DNA from: Cyanobacteria bacterium SBLK
Lineage (GTDB): Bacteria; Cyanobacteriota; Cyanobacteriia; Cyanobacteriales; Spirulinaceae
Reading direction: 5' to 3'
DNA: 64,000 bases
NCBI GenBank assembly: GCA_017746715.1
Contig: JAGHZQ010000046.1
Span: forward strand, 1 to 64,000
Shown: positions 17,972 through 28,868 of the stretch, one piece after another
Layout of the letters: each line of letters opens with the position of its first letter
How positions within the stretch are numbered: the stretch's first letter is position 1
Position numbers and translations under genes: made by a program
The notes under the pieces: model-generated
What the model was told of the DNA's origin: nothing
Database searches by the model: none
The model's input: the letters and a program-made list of their open reading frames with translations, nothing else

Positions 17972-18748
17972 ATGAATCCCATTATCGAACTGAGAAAAGT
18001 CAGCAAGTCTTTTGGCGGTAGCGTGGTTTTGGACGCGATCGATCTCAGCATCTATCCAGGCAAGGCATTGGTAGTGATTGGACCTTCGGGAGCGGGAAAA
18101 TCGACGATTCTTCGCATTATTGCCGGTTTGATGACCCCGGATTCGGGAGAAGTCTATATTGCCGGACGGAGACGGACGGGATTAATTGAAGACAGTCCCG
18201 ATCCGATTGCCATTAGCATGGTATTTCAACAGGCCGCGCTTTTTGATTCTCTCACGGTGCAAGAAAATGTGGGCTTTACCCTCTTTCAACACTCAAATCT
18301 CGATCGCGACGAGATCGCTCGTTTGGTGGAAGAAAAACTAAGTATGGTCGGATTGAGCGGCATTAGCGATCGCTATCCCGCTCAACTTTCCGGGGGAATG
18401 CGAAAGCGGGTGAGTTTCGCTCGGGCGATTATGGCCGATCCCGAAAATCCTCAAGACAATCCCTCGGTGATTCTTTACGACGAACCCACAGCGGGTTTAG
18501 ATCCCATCGCCTCAACAGTTATCGAAGATTTAGTGCGACAGTTGCAACGCCAAGGTAGTTGCGGCACCTACGTCATGGTTTCCCACCAAGAAAGCACGAT
18601 CCGCCGCACTGCCGATCGCGTGGCCTTTCTCTATGGTGGTAAGCTAAGCTGGGAAGGCAGCGTTGACGAAATTGATACCACCGATAATCCTTTCGTGCGC
18701 CAATTTTTTAGCGCCAGTTTAACCGGACCGATTCGAGTGGTGAATTAA
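17972..18748 (+). CDS. ABC transporter ATPase, MlaF/Ttg2A-like
   Basis: 258 residues from the ATG at 17972, preceded by GAAAGAGG; the ATG-like start at 17918 lies in repeat sequence. Walker A is GPSGAGKSTIL, the Q loop is in SMVFQQAALFDSLTVQENVG, the signature is LSGGMRKRV, Walker B is VILYDEPTAGLDP and the H loop is VSHQ. The phrase AALFDSLTV and the GMRKRV signature are typical of ATPases that power MCE lipid transporters. The MCE protein follows 105 bp downstream. The YrbE-type permease is not in this window. Confidence 0.9.
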   Translation: MNPIIELRKVSKSFGGSVVLDAIDLSIYPGKALVVIGPSGAGKSTILRIIAGLMTPDSGEVYIAGRRRTGLIEDSPDPIAISMVFQQAALFDSLTVQENVGFTLFQHSNLDRDEIARLVEEKLSMVGLSGISDRYPAQLSGGMRKRVSFARAIMADPENPQDNPSVILYDEPTAGLDPIASTVIEDLVRQLQRQGSCGTYVMVSHQESTIRRTADRVAFLYGGKLSWEGSVDEIDTTDNPFVRQFFSASLTGPIRVVN

Positions 18749-18853
18749 ATTGGTTATTGGTGTCTTGGTGCGCATTCCCTAGGCGAGGCAACCTCACCGG
18801 GGTCGTACCGCTTGTTCGTTCAATTATTCGGTTCAAGGGAGACAAAATCAATT

Positions 18854-20323
18854 ATGCGATCGCGAACGATACGAGAAGGATCCGTCGGCCTGTTTATCCT
18901 CATCGGTCTCGCTGTCTTCGGAACCCTAACCGTTTGGTTGCGCGGTTTGCGACTCGGGGCGGACAGCTACGAAATCGAGATCCTGTTTGATAATACGAAT
19001 GGGATGGCGGTGGGGGGAGCCGTGCGCTATCGCGGTTATAAGGTGGGTAATATTACAGCAATTACCCCAGAAACGAATGGGGTTGTAGTGACGGTTTCCA
19101 TTGCGCCGCCGGATCTCTTCATTCCCCAGAATTCCCGCGTGGAAACCCTGCAAGCGGGGTTGATTGCGGAAACGGGAATCGAAATTACTCCCCTTCGCGA
19201 TCTTCGCGATCCCGAAACGCTAGCCGATCCTCTCAGTTCTCGCTGCGATAGCACCCTGATCGTCTGTCAGGGCGACCGCATTCAAGGAGATTCGGGGATT
19301 ACGTTTAATGACGCCCTCCGCAGTACCGTGACCATGAGCGAGCGCCTGACAGATGCGGAATTTTTCGAGCAGGTGAAGGCACTGACAGAAAACGCCAATC
19401 TTGCGGTGAGAGAATTAGCGGTTTTGGGAAAGGAACTCGGGTTGCTTTCGAAAACAACGCGGGTGCAATTGAGTACGGTGTCTCGGGCGGCAAATTCTAT
19501 TACCAATGCCGCCGACTCGACAACGGCGCAGTTGAATAATACGGTGGAAGAATATGGTTTGCTGGCGAGCAATCTCAACACAATTATTGCGGACAATCGA
19601 GGAAGTTTGCAGACAACCCTCGGAACCCTCGGTCAGACCAGTCAACAATTACAGCTTTTACTCGTAAATTTGAATCAAGCGGTCGGCGGGCTCGATACGG
19701 CCGATACGATGCAACATTTGGAAGAGCTGACGGCAAATGCGGCGGCGGCTTCTGCAAGTCTTCGCGATGTGACCAATTCTTTTAACGATCCCGCGACGTT
19801 AATGACGCTACAACGAACCCTGAATTCGGCTCGCGTGACTTTTGAAAATACTCAGAAAATTACTTCGGATTTGGAAGAGTTAACGGGAAATCCGGAGTTT
19901 CGCAATAATATTTTGCGTTTGGTGGATGGTTTGAGCGGTTTGGTTTCTTCAACGGATGAGTTGAGCGATCGCATTCAAACGGCTCGACAGTTGGAAGAAA
20001 TGCAAGAGAAACTGACTCTAGAGCCAGAACAACCCCCCACAGAAGCGGTCGAAGTGCTGGAGTCTGAAGCCGCGATCGCCGAGGAAATCCAAAACTCAGA
20101 GGAAGAAAATCAAAATCGAGAAAATACTCCTCGTTCGCCAGCCGTTAATGGATCGAGGGATCCCGTGACAATTTTTCAAGCTCCTCCATTAGAAAAGACA
20201 CCTGAAAATGAGGGCGATCGCATTCCACAAATGACAACGGAAGAATGGGCAAGGAGAATTTTTCAAAATCGAACTTTCTCGGAGATAGAAACAGGAGAAA
20301 CAGAAGAAATAGAAAATCAATAA
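18854..20323 (+). CDS. MCE-family lipid transport protein (MlaD / Ycf22-like)
   Basis: 489 residues from the ATG at 18854, with AAGGGAG at 18836-18842. An N-terminal membrane anchor at about residues 10-30 is followed by the MCE domain at about 36-115. Its core is GMAVGGAVRYRGYKVGNI. A long helical region with many Ala/Asn/Thr residues (about 150-390) probably forms the extended periplasmic stem. The last 90 residues are acidic and disordered. It resembles the Ycf22/Sll0751 proteins thought to move lipids between inner and outer membranes with an MlaF-like ATPase, whose gene is immediately upstream. Confidence 0.9.
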   Translation: MRSRTIREGSVGLFILIGLAVFGTLTVWLRGLRLGADSYEIEILFDNTNGMAVGGAVRYRGYKVGNITAITPETNGVVVTVSIAPPDLFIPQNSRVETLQAGLIAETGIEITPLRDLRDPETLADPLSSRCDSTLIVCQGDRIQGDSGITFNDALRSTVTMSERLTDAEFFEQVKALTENANLAVRELAVLGKELGLLSKTTRVQLSTVSRAANSITNAADSTTAQLNNTVEEYGLLASNLNTIIADNRGSLQTTLGTLGQTSQQLQLLLVNLNQAVGGLDTADTMQHLEELTANAAAASASLRDVTNSFNDPATLMTLQRTLNSARVTFENTQKITSDLEELTGNPEFRNNILRLVDGLSGLVSSTDELSDRIQTARQLEEMQEKLTLEPEQPPTEAVEVLESEAAIAEEIQNSEEENQNRENTPRSPAVNGSRDPVTIFQAPPLEKTPENEGDRIPQMTTEEWARRIFQNRTFSEIETGETEEIENQ

Positions 20324-20380
20324 TTCAAGAAGAAATCGGTAATTCGTGGAACTAGCAAGATGCCAATTTCCTAAATATTG

Positions 20381-20414
20381 AATCCCTCGAGAAATGCAGC
20401 AAATACGAGGGATT
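20381..20414. terminator. Hairpin between the convergent MCE and prfA genes
   Basis: AATCCCTCG (20381-20389) and CGAGGGATT (20406-20414) form a perfect nine-base stem with a 16-base loop. No strong T-run follows on either strand, so the terminator call is tentative. Confidence 0.45.
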
Positions 20415-20467
20415 GCCCTAGAAAAAGAGCCATAAACATAGACTACTTTTCTCCCTCATTTTTAACC

Positions 20468-21559
20468 TTAAGTATTGTTTGCCAATTGTTCCAAACGCTG
20501 TTGCTGATCCTGCGAGATACAGGCTTGCACGATCGTATCAATATCTCCAGTTAAGGCATTATTTAAGGTGAAATTCTGCCCCAAGCGGTGATCCGTCACC
20601 CGATTATCTTTGTAATTGTAGGTGCGAATTTTCTCCGATCGCGCCCCCGTCCCCACTTGCGATCGCCGCAGATCCGTCACTGCACTCTGTTGTTCGTGCA
20701 ACTTCATCTCGTATAATTTAGCCCGCAAAATTTGCATGGCGCGTTCTCGATTTTGCAACTGCGATCGCTCTTCCGTACAAAAGACCCGAATTCCCGTGGG
20801 TTTGTGCATCAAATCCACCGCTGTTTCCACCTTGTTCACATTTTGTCCTCCCGCACCGCCGGATCGTGCTGTAGACATTTCGATATCTTTGGGATCGATA
20901 TGGACTTCCACATCATCCACTTCTGGCATGATCGCCACCGTCGCCGTAGAGGTGTGAACTCGTCCGCCAGCCTCTGTCACCGGGACGCGCTGCACCCGAT
21001 GCACTCCTGCCTCAAACTTTAACTTGCTGTAAACGCGATCGCCTTGGATTTCCAAAACGGCTTCTTTAAATCCCCCATGTTCGGCGAGGGATTCGCTCAA
21101 AAGCGAGATTTTCCAGCCCTGAGATTCGGCATAACGAGAATAAATCTTCACCAAATCCCCCGCCCAGATTCCCGCTTCATCTCCTCCGGTTCCGGCGCGA
21201 ATTTCCAACATGATGTTTTTCTCATCGTTGGGATCGCTGGGAAGCAGCAAGATTTTTAATTGTTGTTCCAAGTTAACAATTTGTTGCTCTAACTCCTTCA
21301 CCTCTAAAGTAGCTATCTCGTGCATCTCGCGATCGCCATTGGCTTCTTTGAGAATTTCTTTGGCTCCCACTAATTCCTCTTGAGATTTTTTCCAAGTGTC
21401 GTAAGTATTGACTGTTTCTTCCAAAGAAGCTCGCGCTTTTGCTACTTTTTGTAACTCGTTCGGATTTGTCACTACATCGGGATCTGCAAGGCGGCGAGAG
21501 AGTTCGTTAAAAGTTTGTTCGACGGATTGTAATTTGTCCAATAAATAAGATTCAGCCAT
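20468..21559 (-). CDS. prfA: Peptide chain release factor 1
   Basis: 363 residues. RF1 reads UAA and UAG in the ribosomal A site and triggers peptide release. The GGQ loop is in [15 protein letters not shown], and the N-terminal helical domain and the [13 protein letters not shown] segment are typical of RF1. The ATG at 21559 ([11 protein letters not shown]) is chosen, because the upstream frame is intergenic. A strong terminator at 21605-21653 lies between it and rpmE, so prfA probably has its own promoter even though it follows the ribosomal block. Confidence 0.96.
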   Translation of the reverse strand: MAESYLLDKLQSVEQTFNELSRRLADPDVVTNPNELQKVAKARASLEETVNTYDTWKKSQEELVGAKEILKEANGDREMHEIATLEVKELEQQIVNLEQQLKILLLPSDPNDEKNIMLEIRAGTGGDEAGIWAGDLVKIYSRYAESQGWKISLLSESLAEHGGFKEAVLEIQGDRVYSKLKFEAGVHRVQRVPVTEAGGRVHTSTATVAIMPEVDDVEVHIDPKDIEMSTARSGGAGGQNVNKVETAVDLMHKPTGIRVFCTEERSQLQNRERAMQILRAKLYEMKLHEQQSAVTDLRRSQVGTGARSEKIRTYNYKDNRVTDHRLGQNFTLNNALTGDIDTIVQACISQDQQQRLEQLANNT

Positions 21560-21604
21560 GATTTTTAGGAAGTGGGGAGTAGGTTTAAAGATTAGAAGCC
21601 AAAC

Positions 21605-21653
21605 AACCAACAACAAAATAAAATTAACCCAGCAGAAATTCTGCTGGGTTAAT
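21605..21653 (-). terminator. Rho-independent terminator of the ribosomal block, after rpmE
   Basis: A perfect 15-base inverted repeat, with arms ATTAACCCAGCAGAA (21623-21637) and its complement (21639-21653), has a one-base centre. Read on the minus strand it runs into TTTTATTTTGTTG. Confidence 0.85.
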
Positions 21654-21669
21654 ACAGATAAAATTACGG

Positions 21670-21909
21670 CTATTTTTCTTGAGCTTCAGCAGTTGCACTG
21701 GTATCGAGCATGCCAAACTTCCGCATAAAGCGTTCGACTCGCCCTTCCGTATCGATCATTTTTTGCGTCCCGGTGTAAAAGGGATGATTCCCCGACCAAA
21801 CTTCCACGTAAATTTCCGGCTGCGTCGAACCGACGTGCATGACGACTTCACCGTTACAGATGACCTTGGCTTCGGGATACCATTCGGGATGAATTCCTTC
21901 TTTTGGCAT
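21670..21909 (-). CDS. rpmE: 50S ribosomal protein L31
   Basis: 79 residues with the L31 core [20 protein letters not shown]. The CxC/CxxC zinc ligands of the zinc-binding form are absent (only one Cys, in VICNGEV), so this is the zinc-independent type. It is the last gene of the ribosomal block before a strong terminator. Confidence 0.95.
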   Translation of the reverse strand: MPKEGIHPEWYPEAKVICNGEVVMHVGSTQPEIYVEVWSGNHPFYTGTQKMIDTEGRVERFMRKFGMLDTSATAEAQEK

Positions 21910-21973
21910 TACGATCGCTCTCCTATGCTTGATAACAATGATAACAAAAATTGGATAACAAATAATTGCAGCT

Positions 21974-22390
21974 TTAACGCTTGGAGTATTGAGGCGCCTT
22001 GCGAGCTTTTTTCAATCCATATTTCTTGCGTTCTTTGGCTCTGGGATCGCGGGTTAAATATCCCTCGGCTTTTAAGTCCGCGCGATAGTTGTTTTGAACG
22101 GGGATCGTACACAAAGCCCTAGCCACACCTAATTTTACAGCTTCTGCCTGTCCGGTTAAACCGCCGCCATGAGCATTCACGAGAACGTCATACTCGTTTT
22201 CCAGACCCAATGTTTCCAAGGGGGCTTTAATATCCGCTAAATATTGAGGGTTGTAATTAAAGTAATTATCTCCCGGTCTTTTATTGACAATAATTTGACC
22301 GCTTCCCGGAACGAGGCGCACGCGGGCAACCGCACTTTTACGCCGTCCCGTTCCCCAATATATAACCTTATCGGTACTCTCTTCTGACAT
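21974..22390 (-). CDS. rpsI: 30S ribosomal protein S9
   Basis: 138 residues. The family features are [19 protein letters not shown] near the N-terminus, [19 protein letters not shown] in the middle, and the basic tail [19 protein letters not shown] that reaches the P-site tRNA. It follows rplM after 46 bp, the usual L13-S9 pair. Confidence 0.97.
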   Translation of the reverse strand: MSEESTDKVIYWGTGRRKSAVARVRLVPGSGQIIVNKRPGDNYFNYNPQYLADIKAPLETLGLENEYDVLVNAHGGGLTGQAEAVKLGVARALCTIPVQNNYRADLKAEGYLTRDPRAKERKKYGLKKARKAPQYSKR

Positions 22391-22436
22391 GGATTTTTTT
22401 CCTCATTAAGATGGATGAATTGCAACTTGTTTTGAC

Positions 22437-22880
22437 TTAACTATTCGTATTTAACTCGATAGTTTCCGGTTGCTGAGCTTGATGTTTGTGATCGGGACCG
22501 GCATAAACTTTTAATTTGGTAAAAAGTTTGCGACCCAAGGCATTTTTGGGTAACATTCCTTTCACGGCTTTTTCCACGATCCGCTCGGGAATGCGTGCTT
22601 GAAGTTGAGAGAATGTTTCGACTTTCATTCCTCCCGGTCTGCCAGAATGACGGCGATACAATTTTTGCGAGGATTTTCTCCCCGTGACGATAACTTTTTC
22701 GGCGTTTACGATAATCACGAAGTCACCCGTATCCATATGGGGGGTAAAAGTAGGTTTATTTTTGCCCCGCAGAATGCGCGCGACTTCTGTGGCCAGTCTC
22801 CCCAAACGTTGGTTTGCCGCATCAATGACATACCATTTAGGGTCGAGGGTTTCTTGAGTGGGTAGGATTGTTTTTTCCAC
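22437..22880 (-). CDS. rplM: 50S ribosomal protein L13
   Basis: 147 residues from a GTG at 22880 ([20 protein letters not shown]). The longer frame to 23093 would run into truA and has no L13 similarity. The family segments [37 protein letters not shown] and [20 protein letters not shown] are intact. No clear Shine-Dalgarno precedes the GTG, so translation may be coupled to truA, which ends 37 bp upstream. Confidence 0.95.
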   Translation of the reverse strand: MEKTILPTQETLDPKWYVIDAANQRLGRLATEVARILRGKNKPTFTPHMDTGDFVIIVNAEKVIVTGRKSSQKLYRRHSGRPGGMKVETFSQLQARIPERIVEKAVKGMLPKNALGRKLFTKLKVYAGPDHKHQAQQPETIELNTNS

Positions 22881-22917
22881 GATCGGTTTATGGGTTGAAT
22901 TTGGGTTTAACTTAGAT

Positions 22918-23745
22918 TTAGGAATTGAAAATAAAAGTGGGTTGAGTGTCGTACCAGACTTCTCGGGTAAAAGGAAACTCCTCATAGCCAACTCGCAACA
23001 AGCACAGGCCTTTTGCTGGAGCCGAATATTTGACCAGTTCTCGTCGTTGGTTGACCCAAATATCGGTAAAATTCGAGGGCGATCTCGTTCCATTGCCCAC
23101 TTCTACGAGCAACCCCACCAGCAGCCGTACCATGCCGTAGAGAAAGCCGTCGGCTTGAATTTCAATGCGGATAAAAGCGCCATCTCGCTTGCATTCTGCC
23201 GCTTGTATGCTAACCCAAGAATGCTTTCTGGGAGAGCCGGCACGGCGAAAGGCCGCTAAATGATGTCGTCCTAAGAGGGGATCGAGGGCTTGCTGCATCC
23301 GGGTTTCGCTCAAAGGCTGGTGATAGTAATGCCAGCAAAAAGGTTGAATAAAGAGATTGGGACGCTTATCCGTATAAAACGTATAGCGGTAGCGCCGCCA
23401 AAGGGCGGAGAAACAAGCGTGCCAATCTGAGGAAACTCCTGCCGAAGCGCGAATGAGAATATCATCGGGCAAGCTGTTATTGAGAATCGTCGCCCATTTT
23501 TCGGCGGGAATCGGCCCGGTGGCATTAAAATGGGCGACTTGTGCCGCCGCGTGAACGCCGCTATCGGTGCGTCCTGCACCGCTAATGGCAACGCGATCGC
23601 CGAGAACTGCCGCGATCGCTTTCTCAATTTCTCCTTGTACGGTGCGCCCTGACTGTTGTCGCTGCCAGCCATGAAAATGCGTCCCTAGATATTGAATGAC
23701 GAGGGCGACGCGCTTGCTTTTTTCACGGATATCCGACACGACCAT
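22918..23745 (-). CDS. truA: tRNA pseudouridine(38-40) synthase
   Basis: 275-residue enzyme that isomerises uridines 38-40 of the anticodon arm. The catalytic Asp lies in [15 protein letters not shown]. The family segments [24 protein letters not shown] and [13 protein letters not shown] are present. It sits between rplQ and rplM, as in many bacteria. Confidence 0.96.
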   Translation of the reverse strand: MVVSDIREKSKRVALVIQYLGTHFHGWQRQQSGRTVQGEIEKAIAAVLGDRVAISGAGRTDSGVHAAAQVAHFNATGPIPAEKWATILNNSLPDDILIRASAGVSSDWHACFSALWRRYRYTFYTDKRPNLFIQPFCWHYYHQPLSETRMQQALDPLLGRHHLAAFRRAGSPRKHSWVSIQAAECKRDGAFIRIEIQADGFLYGMVRLLVGLLVEVGNGTRSPSNFTDIWVNQRRELVKYSAPAKGLCLLRVGYEEFPFTREVWYDTQPTFIFNS

Positions 23746-23772
23746 GGCTTGCTGGCAAAATTCAAAATTTAA

Positions 23773-24129
23773 CTACTCGTCGAGTAATTCGATAATGGCC
23801 ATTTCGGCATTATCTCCCCGACGGCGGATCGTTCGCACGATGCGGGTATAACCGCCATGGCGATCGCGATAGCGTTCGCCGACTTCTTCAAACAAAGCCT
23901 TCACTAGCTCTTTGTCGTAAAGATAGCCCAAAGCACGGCGGCGAGCGGCCAAGGAGCCATCTTTGGCTAAAGTAATCATGCGTTCGGCTTCCGAGCGCAC
24001 GGCTTTTGCTTTTGCTTTGGTCGTTTTAATTTGCCCGTTGCGGAGCAATGCCGTGGTTAGCGATCGCAACAGTGCTTTTCTTTGATCTGCGGGTCTCCCC
24101 AATCGGGAAACGCGACATTTATGGCGCAT
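23773..24129 (-). CDS. rplQ: 50S ribosomal protein L17
   Basis: 118 residues beginning [20 protein letters not shown], the standard L17 start, and ending in [14 protein letters not shown]. It lies 23 bp after rpoA, the usual alpha-operon order. Confidence 0.97.
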   Translation of the reverse strand: MRHKCRVSRLGRPADQRKALLRSLTTALLRNGQIKTTKAKAKAVRSEAERMITLAKDGSLAARRRALGYLYDKELVKALFEEVGERYRDRHGGYTRIVRTIRRRGDNAEMAIIELLDE

Positions 24130-24152
24130 TGTTCTTGTTTGTTGTTTGTTGA

Positions 24153-25094
24153 CTAGCCTTTTGCTTTTTCTGCCGGCAGGGTAATTCCCAAACGCTGCTG
24201 TAATGCTTCGATCACTTCTTCTGCTGACTTTTGACCGAAATTTTTGATTTCTAAGAGGTCTTCTTGGGAATAGTCGAGGAGATCGGCAACTGAGTTGATT
24301 TGCGCGCGTTTGAGACAGTTATACGCCCGTACCGAGAGGTGCAACTCTTCGATGGGAATTTGACTGGTGGGATCTTCGCTTTCGCGATCGTCTTCTTGAA
24401 TGGACTCGAGAGTTAAATCCTTCAGGGGATTAAATAACTCCACCACGATTCCTGCTGCTTGGGAAAGCGCTTCTTCGGGTTTGATACTGCCGTTCGTCCA
24501 AATATCGAGGGTGAGTCGGTCTTTGGGAATTGCACCATCGATAATGGTATCTTCTACCGAATAATTAACCTTGCTAACGGGCATAAAGATTGCGTCGATT
24601 TGCAAGAAGTCCAAAGAAGAAGCATCATCCCGATTGCGATCGATTGCCCGGTAGCCCTTGCCTCGTTCGATGCGAAACTCCATTTCCAGTCGCGCCCCTT
24701 CTGCTAGGGTGGCAATATATTGATTGCGATCGATGACGTTGACTTCCGAGGGTAAATCGAATTGGGCTGCCGTTACCGTCCCCGCATCATTGGCGACCAA
24801 TCTTCCGATTTGAGGAGTTGTTGCAAAACTTTGAAAGACAATTTCCTTCATGTTGAGAAGGATCTCGAGGACATCTTCGCGAACCCCCGGAATGGTATCG
24901 AATTCATGACTGGCCCCGGCAATACGAACGGCTGTTGCGGCTGATCCTTCTAAGTTTGCCAGCAAAACTCGCCGCAGAGCGTTGCCGACGGTGGTTCCTT
25001 GCCCTCTTTCTAAAGGTTCGAGGACAAATTTGCTATATTGGCTTTGATTTTTTTGCGTCTTCGATTCAACGCATTCAATTTGAAATTGCGCCAC
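24153..25094 (-). CDS. rpoA: RNA polymerase alpha subunit
   Basis: 313 residues. The N-terminal dimerisation domain (about 1-230) includes [20 protein letters not shown]. After an acidic linker, the C-terminal domain (about 245-305) has [20 protein letters not shown] followed by the helix-hairpin-helix that binds UP elements and activators. It follows rpsK directly, without the rpsD found in enterobacteria, which is usual for cyanobacteria. Confidence 0.98.
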   Translation of the reverse strand: MAQFQIECVESKTQKNQSQYSKFVLEPLERGQGTTVGNALRRVLLANLEGSAATAVRIAGASHEFDTIPGVREDVLEILLNMKEIVFQSFATTPQIGRLVANDAGTVTAAQFDLPSEVNVIDRNQYIATLAEGARLEMEFRIERGKGYRAIDRNRDDASSLDFLQIDAIFMPVSKVNYSVEDTIIDGAIPKDRLTLDIWTNGSIKPEEALSQAAGIVVELFNPLKDLTLESIQEDDRESEDPTSQIPIEELHLSVRAYNCLKRAQINSVADLLDYSQEDLLEIKNFGQKSAEEVIEALQQRLGITLPAEKAKG

Positions 25095-25228
25095 GGCCTG
25101 CTATCTCTCCTGTTTGTCGTTGTCCCTTGGACTCTACATTGAGATTGAAAACTGGCAAGATCTTCTGCACGATCGCTTCAATCTTGCCATCCTCGATCTT
25201 GCGGGAATTATCAATGCGATCGCGGACT

Positions 25229-25621
25229 CTAAACTCGACGACGTTTGGGGGGACGACAGCCATTGTGAGGAATGGGAGTCACGTCTCGAATGAGGGTAAT
25301 TTCCAAGCCGGAGGCTTGCAAAGCGCGAATGGCTGTTTCCCGCCCGGCACCCGGCCCGCTCACCATCACTTCGAGTTGGCGCATTCCTTGCTCCATTGCA
25401 CGCCGTGCCGCACTATCGGCGGCGGTTTGCGCGGCGAAAGGGGTTCCTTTTTTCGCCCCTTTAAAACCGCTCGATCCCGAAGAAGCCCAAGAAATTACAT
25501 CCCCTTTAGCATCGGAAATCGTAACGATTGTATTGTTGAAAGTCGAAGTAATGTGAGCAATTCCATTGGGAACATTCCGTTTTGTTTTTTTTGCTCCGCC
25601 TTTTTTTGTCGGTCTTGCCAT
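25229..25621 (-). CDS. rpsK: 30S ribosomal protein S11
   Basis: 130 residues. [20 protein letters not shown] and the C-terminal [16 protein letters not shown] are standard S11 landmarks. The lysine-rich N-terminus [11 protein letters not shown] is usual. Confidence 0.97.
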   Translation of the reverse strand: MARPTKKGGAKKTKRNVPNGIAHITSTFNNTIVTISDAKGDVISWASSGSSGFKGAKKGTPFAAQTAADSAARRAMEQGMRQLEVMVSGPGAGRETAIRALQASGLEITLIRDVTPIPHNGCRPPKRRRV

Positions 25622-25702
25622 ATTATTGAGTAATCGGTAATGGGTAATCGTAATTAAAAATCGGGAATGGATAGATGGAAAGAGGGATAAAGAAAAACAC
25701 GA

Positions 25703-26086
25703 CTACTTCTTAGCGCTTGCCTTTTTCTTCCCTTGGATGGCCGTGCGCTTGCCTCGCCGCGTGCGAGCGTTGGTACGGGTTCGCTGGCCGCGTACGGGCA
25801 AGCCCTGACGATGGCGGCGACCTCTATAGGTTCCGATATCGATCAGGCGCTTGATATTCATGTTTTCCCAACGTCTCAAATCCCCTTCGATTTGATAATT
25901 CGCCTCAATGAACGAACGCAACGAAGTCACGTCCTCATCGCTGAGATCTTTGACTCGCGTATCGGGGTTCACTCCTGTTTTTGCTAAGATTTCTTGAGAG
26001 CGCGACAAACCGATCCCGTAAATATAGGTCAGTCCGATTTCAACGCGCTTGTTCCGAGGAAGATCTATTCCTGCTATCCGTGCCAC
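25703..26086 (-). CDS. rpsM: 30S ribosomal protein S13
   Basis: 127 residues beginning [20 protein letters not shown], with the C-terminal [20 protein letters not shown] tail that contacts the P-site tRNA and bridges to the large subunit. It follows rpmJ after about 70 bp. Confidence 0.97.
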   Translation of the reverse strand: MARIAGIDLPRNKRVEIGLTYIYGIGLSRSQEILAKTGVNPDTRVKDLSDEDVTSLRSFIEANYQIEGDLRRWENMNIKRLIDIGTYRGRRHRQGLPVRGQRTRTNARTRRGKRTAIQGKKKASAKK

Positions 26087-26155
26087 AGTTCTTTTTTCGA
26101 CTCCGTAAAATGAGAATAGGGGAAACGAGCAATTTTTAGGTGCAATTTTGAGTCT

Positions 26156-26269
26156 CTAACCCTGTCTTTGCTTATGCTTGGGGTTGGAACAAATTACCAT
26201 TACTCGACCGCGCCTGCGAATGACGCGGCATTTTTCACAAATTTTTTTGACTGATGCTCGAACTTTCAT
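26156..26269 (-). CDS. rpmJ: 50S ribosomal protein L36
   Basis: 37 residues, [20 protein letters not shown] to the end, of the zinc-binding type (C11, C14, C27 and a His near the C-terminus). The open frame extends upstream to 26365, but only the last 37 residues are L36, so I start at 26269. Confidence 0.97.
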   Translation of the reverse strand: MKVRASVKKICEKCRVIRRRGRVMVICSNPKHKQRQG

Positions 26270-26462
26270 GCCTTTTTTGCCACACTGCAAGCTCTTAATT
26301 ATATCAATAATCGCTAACTTTAGCAAATTTATAACCTTTCGCAACAGGTCGATGGGACTGGGCAAATTCGATTCGTCAAATTTGATTCATCATTGAGCCT
26401 TGTCAACATAGCCATCTCTCAATCTCAATTTGCCACCTAGAAAACGCGGGTTAGCTGCCGAT

Positions 26463-26687
26463 TTATTTTTTTCGCAGGCGATAGGTAATGCGACCTTTGG
26501 TCAAGTCGTAGGGGGTCAGTTCGACTTTAACGCGATCGCCCGGGAGAATTTTGATGTAGTTCCGACGGATTTTTCCGGAAATATGGGCTAAAACATTAAA
26601 CCCATTATCCAAATCGACGCGGAACATGGCATTGGGAAGGGATTCGGTTACGGTTCCCTCCATTTCGATTAAATCTTGCTTAGCCAA
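26463..26687 (-). CDS. infA: Translation initiation factor IF-1
   Basis: 74 residues, a single S1/OB fold ([38 protein letters not shown]). It blocks the A site during initiation. It lies between adk and rpmJ, the typical secY-adk-infA-rpmJ order. Confidence 0.97.
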   Translation of the reverse strand: MAKQDLIEMEGTVTESLPNAMFRVDLDNGFNVLAHISGKIRRNYIKILPGDRVKVELTPYDLTKGRITYRLRKK

Positions 26688-26751
26688 TTGATTTCGAGCC
26701 TCAATGATGTTTTTTCTAAATTAATCTTAGCAAAAGTTTACGTAAATCCCC

Positions 26752-27312
26752 TTAAACGCCAACGATCGCGCTCAGTGCTTGACGAACTTCCTCGAGGGTG
26801 CGATCGCCATTTACCGAATGCAAACTCCCTTGTTTTTGGTAATAATCGATCAGAGGTGCTGTTTTTTGCCGATACACTTCCAAGCGATAGCGAATGGTTT
26901 CCGGGTTGTCGTCTTGAGAGCGACCCCTCGCTACCAAACGTTCGACCAAGGTCAGTTCTGGAACCTCTAAATTGAGAACTTTTAAGGAATTGCGATCGAG
27001 TTGGGTCAGCAATTCATCGAGAAAGGTGGCTTGGTCTACCGTGCGGGGAAATCCATCGAGAATCCAACCTTTTTTGGCATCGGCTTCGTGCAGGCGCTCT
27101 CGTACCATGTTGGCAACGAGGGTATCGGGGACGAGATCTCCTTTATCCATGTAGGATTTTGCCTGCTGTCCCAAAGGCGTATTGTTAGCGATCGCGCCTC
27201 GCAAAATGTCCCCCGTGGAAATATGGGGAATTTTTGCCGTTTCTGCCAGCATTTTGGCTTGGGTGCCTTTACCCGCCCCTGGCGGTCCCAAAAAAATTAA
27301 TTGATAGTACAT
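26752..27312 (-). CDS. adk: Adenylate kinase
   Basis: 186 residues from the ATG at 27312 (MYYQLIFLGPPGAGKGTQAK). It interconverts ATP + AMP with 2 ADP. The P-loop is GPPGAGKGT, the AMP-binding segment is HISTGDILRGAI, and DGFPRTVDQA is present. This is the short form, without the zinc LID insertion. The frame extends 21 codons upstream through intergenic sequence. Confidence 0.97.
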   Translation of the reverse strand: MYYQLIFLGPPGAGKGTQAKMLAETAKIPHISTGDILRGAIANNTPLGQQAKSYMDKGDLVPDTLVANMVRERLHEADAKKGWILDGFPRTVDQATFLDELLTQLDRNSLKVLNLEVPELTLVERLVARGRSQDDNPETIRYRLEVYRQKTAPLIDYYQKQGSLHSVNGDRTLEEVRQALSAIVGV

Positions 27313-27379
27313 TTGACTGTTGTGTAATGGGTAATGGGTAATCGATTCCGATATCAACCAAGAACCGATTACCAAATCA

Positions 27380-28714
27380 TTACTGTTTCACCATTCCTTC
27401 ATAGCGTTGAGAAATGACGTAGGTTTGAATTTGTTTGGCAGTATCGATCGCTACCCCAACAAGAATGAGTAAGGAGGTTGCTCCCAATCCCCGCAGGGTT
27501 TGAATGCCCAAAAGGCTTTCTACTGCTGTCGGCACCGTGGCGACAATCCCCAAAAACATCGCCCCTAAGAAAGTTAAGCGATTAATGGTTCGCTCCAAAT
27601 ATTCGCTGGTGGCTCTCCCAGGACGAATTCCTGGAATACTAGATCCCATCTTTTTCAAGTTTTGGGACATATCCACGGGATTGACGATCAAGGAAGCATA
27701 GAAATAACTGAAGAAAACAATGAGGGTAAAAAACACCAGCACGTACGCCCAAGGGGTCGGACCGTTGATGCTGATGTAGTTGGAAAAGCGATTTAAAACT
27801 TGGTGCAAGTCCCCTAAAAACCCTTCCTTGCCTTGGGTAAACTGAGCCAAAGAAGCCGGCAAAAATAACATTGCCGACGCAAAAATAATGGGCATCACTC
27901 CCCCCTGATTCAAGCGCAAAGGCAAGTAGTTCGTGCGTTCGCGATACAATCGGCGTCCCACTTGCCGACGGGCAGAAATAATGGGAATGCGTCGGGTTCC
28001 TTCTTGCACGAAAACAATCCCGACGATCATCATCAAGAAGGCCAGCAGGAGGATTATCACCTTAGCAATATCTTCTCGTCCTCCTTGTTGGGCGACATCG
28101 ATGGTATTGCCCAAAATCGTGGGGAGAACGGCAACGATATTCACAAAGATTAGCAGAGAAGCTCCATTGCCAATGCCGCGCTCGGTAATGAGTTCCGAGA
28201 CCCACATGACGAACATGGAACCGGCTGTAAATGCCAAAACCGTTTCCACAAAAAACATCGGACCCGGTTCGAGGGCAAAGGCTTGAATCCACGTTGCCAA
28301 CATCAAACTTTGCAACGCCGCCCAACCCAATGCGACATAGCGGGTAATTTGGGAAATTTTCCGCCGTCCTGCTTCTCCTTCATTTTTTTGTAAATTTTCT
28401 AAAGAAGGGAGAGCTGCCGTTAAAAGCTGCATGATAATGGAAGCATTGATAAAGGGCAAAATCCCTAAAGCAAAAATCCCCAAGGCTGAAAGACCGCCCC
28501 CCGAGAACACGTCGAGAAAGCCAATTAAAGGACTATTGCCAATATCGTTTAAGAAGCGTTCGCGATCGATGCCCGGAATGGGAATATAAACCCCCAGGCG
28601 AACTAAAATCAGCAGGCCGAGAGTGACGAGCAATCGTCCTCTCAGGCCTGCTGCTTGTGCCATTTGAGAAAAAGTTTCTTGAGCCGTTGGTGTTTTATCT
28701 CGGCTGACAACCAT
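27380..28714 (-). CDS. secY: Preprotein translocase subunit SecY
   Basis: 444-residue channel subunit of the Sec translocon with ten predicted membrane helices. Landmarks are LVRLGVYIPIPGID in TM1, the plug segment after it, FSYFYASLIVNPVDMSQNLK, and the C-terminal loop IPGIRPGRATSEYLERTINR that contacts the ribosome and SecA. It lies between rplO and adk, as is usual. Confidence 0.98.
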   Translation of the reverse strand: MVVSRDKTPTAQETFSQMAQAAGLRGRLLVTLGLLILVRLGVYIPIPGIDRERFLNDIGNSPLIGFLDVFSGGGLSALGIFALGILPFINASIIMQLLTAALPSLENLQKNEGEAGRRKISQITRYVALGWAALQSLMLATWIQAFALEPGPMFFVETVLAFTAGSMFVMWVSELITERGIGNGASLLIFVNIVAVLPTILGNTIDVAQQGGREDIAKVIILLLAFLMMIVGIVFVQEGTRRIPIISARRQVGRRLYRERTNYLPLRLNQGGVMPIIFASAMLFLPASLAQFTQGKEGFLGDLHQVLNRFSNYISINGPTPWAYVLVFFTLIVFFSYFYASLIVNPVDMSQNLKKMGSSIPGIRPGRATSEYLERTINRLTFLGAMFLGIVATVPTAVESLLGIQTLRGLGATSLLILVGVAIDTAKQIQTYVISQRYEGMVKQ

Positions 28715-28868
28715 AAAGGTTTACCTCGTTGAATTTGAAAATAGGGAATCGTTAAATTGTTTTTTGGGTGACATAGTTTTTATCTTACTCGACGCACCCG
28801 CGACGGTATTTCCTCCCTTGTCGCGGGATTCTGAAGCTGTTTAAATCTAGGGCGTGCGATCGCTGGCC

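Noticed and set aside
22881..23093. Upstream extension of rplM
   Set aside because: It overlaps truA in another frame and has no L13 similarity; the GTG at 22880 gives the normal length.
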